Assembly (NCBI GenBank): GCA_030052745.1 | Contig: JANBVO010000109.1 | Span: 1 to 20,700 of the forward strand | Reading direction: 5' to 3' | From: Pleurostoma richardsiae | Lineage: Eukaryota > Ascomycota > Sordariomycetes > Calosphaeriales > Pleurostomataceae | DNA: 20,700 nt | Part shown: piece by piece, positions 20,298-20,700 of the stretch | Layout of the letters: each line of letters begins with the position of its first letter | Position numbering within the stretch: position 1 is the first letter of the stretch | The notes under the pieces: generated by a model | Database searches by the model: none | Seen by the model: the letters and a program-made list of their open reading frames with translations, nothing else | What the model was told of the DNA's origin: nothing | Translations under genes and position numbers: made by a program

Positions 20298-20700
20298 GGC
20301 GCTCGGGCCAAGGCAAAAAGACAGGGGGTTCAAAGGGTTTATTTTACAGGGGGTAGAAAGGATTTAGTTCCTGTAGGATAAACTGGATGCAATTCAGACG
20401 GTAGATACATAAGGACCTAGCGACATCGCATATGCAAGGGCAAGGCGTACGGAGCTGTCGTCGTCGAGATATAGGTGTCGGAAGTTGGGGTGTTTTTTGG
20501 TGTGGTCTGGGCCGTACGGGAGACGATTAGATAAGGATGATTACTAACTGCCAGACGACATGCGCATTGACGACACGACAGTCTTCTTACCGGCTCGTCT
20601 GTACTTAAAGGTTTCTTTTCTCTTTGTACGAAGGCTTATAATCTTTTCTAGAAAGAAGAACGGTATCCGACGACAAAGACAGCATGAAGGAGGGTTCCGG
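20298..20700. other. Right flank, no gene recognised
   Basis: Contains an imperfect direct repeat (ACAGGGGGTTCAAAGGGTTTA and ACAGGGGGTAGAAAGGATTTA type, about 20320-20370), possibly in the 3' untranslated region of the collagen-like gene. The ATG at 20684 could open a gene running off the window, but only six codons are visible. Confidence 0.35.

Noticed and set aside
1-20700. tRNA, rRNA, CRISPR array
   Set aside because: GGTTCGA-like strings near 5835 and 16745 lack the rest of a tRNA B box and any cloverleaf; no rRNA-like stretch and no regularly spaced repeats were seen.

Overview
The window looks like an accessory region of a filamentous ascomycete (Pezizomycotina) nuclear genome. The evidence is: short introns of 56-102 nt that can be predicted from GT..AG ends and a CTAAC/CTGAC-like branch site; genes of typically fungal families (Clr5-ankyrin protein, fungal PD-(D/E)XK nuclease-like protein, OrsD/DUF3505 zinc-finger protein); and C-to-T/G-to-A decay of a repeated sequence, the trace of repeat-induced point mutation (RIP). 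No bacterial gene organisation, tRNA or rRNA was seen.

Layout. 1-1821: no convincing gene. 1822-3464 (+): four-exon, apparently intact PD-(D/E)XK nuclease-like gene (457 aa). 3771-4284 (+): frameshifted remnant of an OrsD/DUF3505 gene. 4388-4531: promoter-like repeat copy A, followed at 4576-4710 by a second, different OrsD-family 5' fragment. 4711-7560: decayed DNA with scattered short open stretches. 10463-7567 (-): eight-exon intact Clr5-ankyrin gene (807 aa). 10464-12413: non-coding, strongly AT-rich from about 11540, with a possible solo LTR and repeat copy B (12046-12189). 12893-16281 (+): very long GC-rich last exon (more than 1,100 codons) of an unrecognised gene whose 5' end is unresolved, followed by an A-rich tract. 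17020-18942 (+): 640-aa protein with a duplicated eight-ligand Cys/His module. 19406-20297 (+): three-exon gene for a 255-aa protein joining a membrane segment, a collagen-like Gly-X-Y stretch and a C2HC zinc finger.

The left part is a graveyard of OrsD-type and other sequences in which two multi-exon genes remain open. The right part carries three same-strand, GC-rich, open genes with no RIP-type damage. These three are the best candidate here for an undescribed gene set: an unrecognised large protein, a double zinc-module protein resembling (from memory) cysteine modules of subtelomeric RecQ-like helicases, and a membrane/collagen/zinc-finger protein. That they work together is inference from order, strand and composition only. 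All gene structures were spliced by hand from the sequence; no search or transcript data were available.
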